Shown here: positions 7,581-8,471 of the stretch, piece after piece
Layout: each line of letters opens with the position of its first letter
Numbering within the stretch: position 1 is the stretch's first letter
Source of the DNA: Paenibacillaceae bacterium
GTDB taxonomy: Bacteria; Bacillota; Bacilli; Paenibacillales; YIM-B00363
NCBI GenBank assembly: GCA_018969805.1
Contig: JAGWXQ010000052.1
Span: forward strand, 1 to 8,471
Length of the DNA: 8,471 nt
Reading direction: 5' to 3'
Program-made: the position numbers and the translations under genes
Notes under the pieces: generated by a model
The model's database searches: none
What the model was told of the DNA's origin: nothing
What the model saw: only the letters and a program-made list of their open reading frames with translations

Positions 7581-7637
7581 ATATCGCGAAGAAATTGCAT
7601 CACTTAGGCAATGAACTCGCGATATTGCATATTTTTT
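7578..7637 (+). terminator. Intrinsic terminator-like hairpin with U-tract
   Basis: On the plus strand, a 12-bp stem (7578-7589 with 7617-7628, one G-U pair, core AATATCGCGA/TCGCGATATT) is followed by a symmetric 4x4 internal loop. An inner 5-bp stem ATTGC/GCAAT (7594-7598/7608-7612) and a 9-nt loop complete it. Immediately after the stem comes ATATTTTTT (7629-7637). Read in the minus direction the hairpin has no following T-run, so it should stop plus-strand transcripts only and let purE transcription through. The internal loop is unusual for a simple terminator and may hint at a ligand or protein contact. Confidence 0.5.
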
Positions 7638-7680
7638 CTGCGTTTTTCTTACAACAGTGCCCAAAAAGCCCAAAACGCAG
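7638..7680. repeat. Inverted repeat CTGCGTTTT / AAAACGCAG
   Basis: A perfect 9-bp inverted repeat (7638-7646 with 7672-7680) with a 25-nt loop containing two GCCC copies separated by AAAAA. It abuts the terminator hairpin U-tract on its left. Neither direction shows a proper terminator (no T-run after the 3' arm). It might hold a leader stem in a plus-strand transcript, or a stem in the purE leader if purE is transcribed from further upstream. Its role is unknown. Confidence 0.4.
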
Positions 7681-8044
7681 CGCTGGCTTGCACACCCATC
7701 CTATAGAGGAAATGAGGGCTCAATGTGGCATTTCACCTTTCATGGGACCACAGCGACCGCCACGATATCGATCGAAGACATGCGGAGGAATACGAACCAT
7801 TCGGGCAACGATCCGAAGAAGACATTCGCACATGCATTTACGCTATCGCCGTCGCCCTATTTTCCACGTGTCCGTATGCCCGTACCATTTGTGCCCAACG
7901 CCACGATGCCCCGATCGCATGTACGCACCCCGCGATCGTCTGTAACAAACTGTGCGCAGAAGATTGCTGCTTCGTATCGACATCGGTCTGCTTGTCCTGT
8001 GGGCATTTTCGTGCCTATCGCCATGCCCCACCGAGCAATGACGG
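7681..8044. other. Stretch without a secure gene between guaA and the purE leader
   Basis: Apart from the low-confidence plus-strand frame, nothing here is identifiable. On the minus strand, an ATG overlaps the guaA stop (ATGA, 8048-8045). It opens a 63-codon frame ending at 7857 with no family resemblance and only a weak ribosome site. Another minus frame (about 8020-7845) looks protein-like for some 58 codons but has no good start. The stretch keeps coding-like composition, including three CGATCG sites, so it may be a decayed or unrecognised gene. A bulged stem (GTGGGGCAT with ATGCCCAC, about 8031-7998) just after guaA has no T-run and is not a terminator. No convincing guaA terminator is present, so read-through into purE is possible. 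Confidence 0.5.
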
Positions 8045-8090
8045 TCATTCCCACTCGATCGTCGATGGAGGCTTCGACGTGATGTCATAG
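7725..8090 (+). CDS. Candidate Cys/His-rich small protein, unrecognised (low confidence)
   Basis: I do not recognise this frame. From GTG 7725 it encodes 121 residues: an acidic/basic hydrophilic start (DHSDRHDIDRRHAEE), a short hydrophobic stretch (CIYAIAVALF), then a Cys/His-rich half with ten Cys, including CNKLC, AEDCC and CLSCGH. GAGGG lies 6 nt before the GTG, and a good promoter lies about 190 bp upstream. Its last 46 bp are antisense to the guaA 3' end. Against it: the other two plus frames are also open across much of the region (ATG 7723 gives 119 residues with equal ribosome-site support; ATG 7712 gives 78 Arg-rich residues). Chance open frames are common on the non-coding strand of this window, and I see no known domain. 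If real it could be a metal-binding protein; that is speculation. Confidence 0.22.
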   Translation: MAFHLSWDHSDRHDIDRRHAEEYEPFGQRSEEDIRTCIYAIAVALFSTCPYARTICAQRHDAPIACTHPAIVCNKLCAEDCCFVSTSVCLSCGHFRAYRHAPPSNDGHSHSIVDGGFDVMS

Positions 8091-8471
8091 ACGACACGAT
8101 TGACGTCGCCGACTTCATTGACGATGCGCCGCGACACCGACTGTAAGACGTCATACGGCAATCGCGCCCAGTCGGCGGTCATCCCATCGACCGACGTGAC
8201 CGCACGCACACCGACGGTGTATGCGTACGTCCTCCGATCACCCATCACACCAACGCTGCGCATATTGGTCAGCGTCGTAAAATACTGCCATACTTCCCGA
8301 TCCAGCTGCGCGCGCACGAGCTCTTCGTGCAATATCGCATCGGACGCGCGTACGATGCGCAGCTTTTCTTCCGTCACTGCTCCGATGATGCGAATCGCAA
8401 GTCCCGGTCCTGGAAACGGCTGCCGCCACACGAGTGCATCCGGCAATCCGAGCGCCTCCCCGACGCGGCGC
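8045..8471 (-). CDS. guaA: GMP synthase (glutamine-hydrolysing), C-terminal part (5' end outside window)
   Basis: GuaA aminates XMP to GMP using glutamine and ATP. The last 141 codons are present, covering the end of the ATP-pyrophosphatase region and the C-terminal dimerisation domain. Characteristic segments are GLPDALVWRQPFPGPGLAIR near the left edge, VTEEKLRIVRASDAILHEEL, TLTNMRSVGVMGDRRTY, and the terminal VVYDITSKPPSTIEWE, which is near-identical in the family. The stop is TGA at 8047-8045. It runs in the same direction as the pur genes, 558 bp upstream of purE. In B. subtilis guaA also lies on the purE side of the pur cluster, with other genes between. The glutaminase domain is outside the window. 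Confidence 0.97.
   Translation of the reverse strand, partial: RRVGEALGLPDALVWRQPFPGPGLAIRIIGAVTEEKLRIVRASDAILHEELVRAQLDREVWQYFTTLTNMRSVGVMGDRRTYAYTVGVRAVTSVDGMTADWARLPYDVLQSVSRRIVNEVGDVNRVVYDITSKPPSTIEWE

Larger units (their letters stand above)
7543..7637 (+). ncRNA. Candidate small RNA or attenuated leader (about 95 nt)
   Basis: The interval between the predicted start near 7543 and the U-tract ending at 7637 would fold into two hairpins. The first is TACTGTA/TACAGTA (7554-7560 with 7574-7580). The second is a strong terminator-like hairpin (7578-7628). The two share three bases (7578-7580), so their outermost pairs compete. No start codon with a good ribosome site and family-like product lies inside. 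It does not match the purine, PRPP, THF or T-box motifs I know, and it is too short for a typical 6S RNA. It may be an independent sRNA, or a leader controlling the reading frame that begins near 7725. The existence of the transcript is inferred, not shown. Confidence 0.35.

Noticed and set aside
7626..7654. Minus-strand promoter for purE: TTGTAA-17-TATGCA
   Set aside because: Only 7 of 12 consensus positions match and the -10 is poor. It is possible as a regulated promoter but too weak to list.
7662..7690. Possible guaA terminator (AAGCC/GGCTT stem followed by T5, minus strand)
   Set aside because: A 5-bp stem with a 14-nt loop about 350 bp after guaA is too weak to call.
7487..7700. Purine (guanine) riboswitch ahead of purE, as in B. 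subtilis
   Set aside because: No TCTACC/ATATGG-type core or matching P1-P3 layout occurs on the minus strand here.
7543..7700. 6S RNA gene next to purE/purK, as in cyanobacteria
   Set aside because: There is no roughly 180-nt rod with a central open bubble and closing 5'/3' stem; the hairpins here are local and short.
7857..8048. 63-codon minus-strand frame with ATGA overlap to the guaA stop
   Set aside because: The overlap suggests translational coupling, but the ribosome site is weak and the product has no recognisable features. Kept only as a note in the gap entry.

Overview
The window is a purine-nucleotide biosynthesis locus. All securely identified genes lie on the minus strand. In transcription order they are guaA (3' end only), a gap of about 558 bp, then purE, purK, purB, purC, purS, purQ, purL and the start of purF. 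Eight consecutive pur genes in this order, including a separate small purS and a short-form purL, match the Bacillus subtilis pur operon. Strong GGAGG-type ribosome sites and junctions that are overlapping or only a few bases long fit a Bacillota genome of the Bacillales/Alicyclobacillales kind. Hand-counted GC is about 57-62% in sampled neighbouring genes. Genus cannot be fixed from this window.

The genes carry most of the IMP pathway and both branch enzymes. PurF makes phosphoribosylamine. PurS, PurQ and PurL together form FGAM synthetase. PurK and PurE convert AIR to CAIR through N5-CAIR. PurC makes SAICAR. PurB cleaves SAICAR and adenylosuccinate, and GuaA makes GMP. Four true starts lie well inside longer open frames: purL is a GTG at 2711, purS an ATG at 3640, purB an ATG at 5834 and purK an ATG at 6996. 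They were chosen from ribosome sites and family length.

The least ordinary part is the guaA-purE gap (7487-8044). On the plus strand it holds a near-consensus sigma-A promoter (TTGACA, 17 bp, CATAAT), a 7-bp dyad, and a strong hairpin with a U-tract. These outline a roughly 95-nt transcript divergent from purE, either a small RNA or an attenuated leader. Further right lies an unrecognised, Cys/His-rich plus-strand reading frame that would overlap the guaA 3' end. No purine riboswitch, PurR box pair or convincing purE promoter could be found.

Other points worth a second look: CGATCG occurs 24 times, about ten times expectation. purK has clearly lower GC (48%) and an altered ATP-grasp glycine loop. 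PurC is of the long (about 300 aa) class and overlaps purS by 50 bp. PurF has a longer-than-usual propeptide. I found no defence system, mobile element, CRISPR array, tRNA or rRNA.
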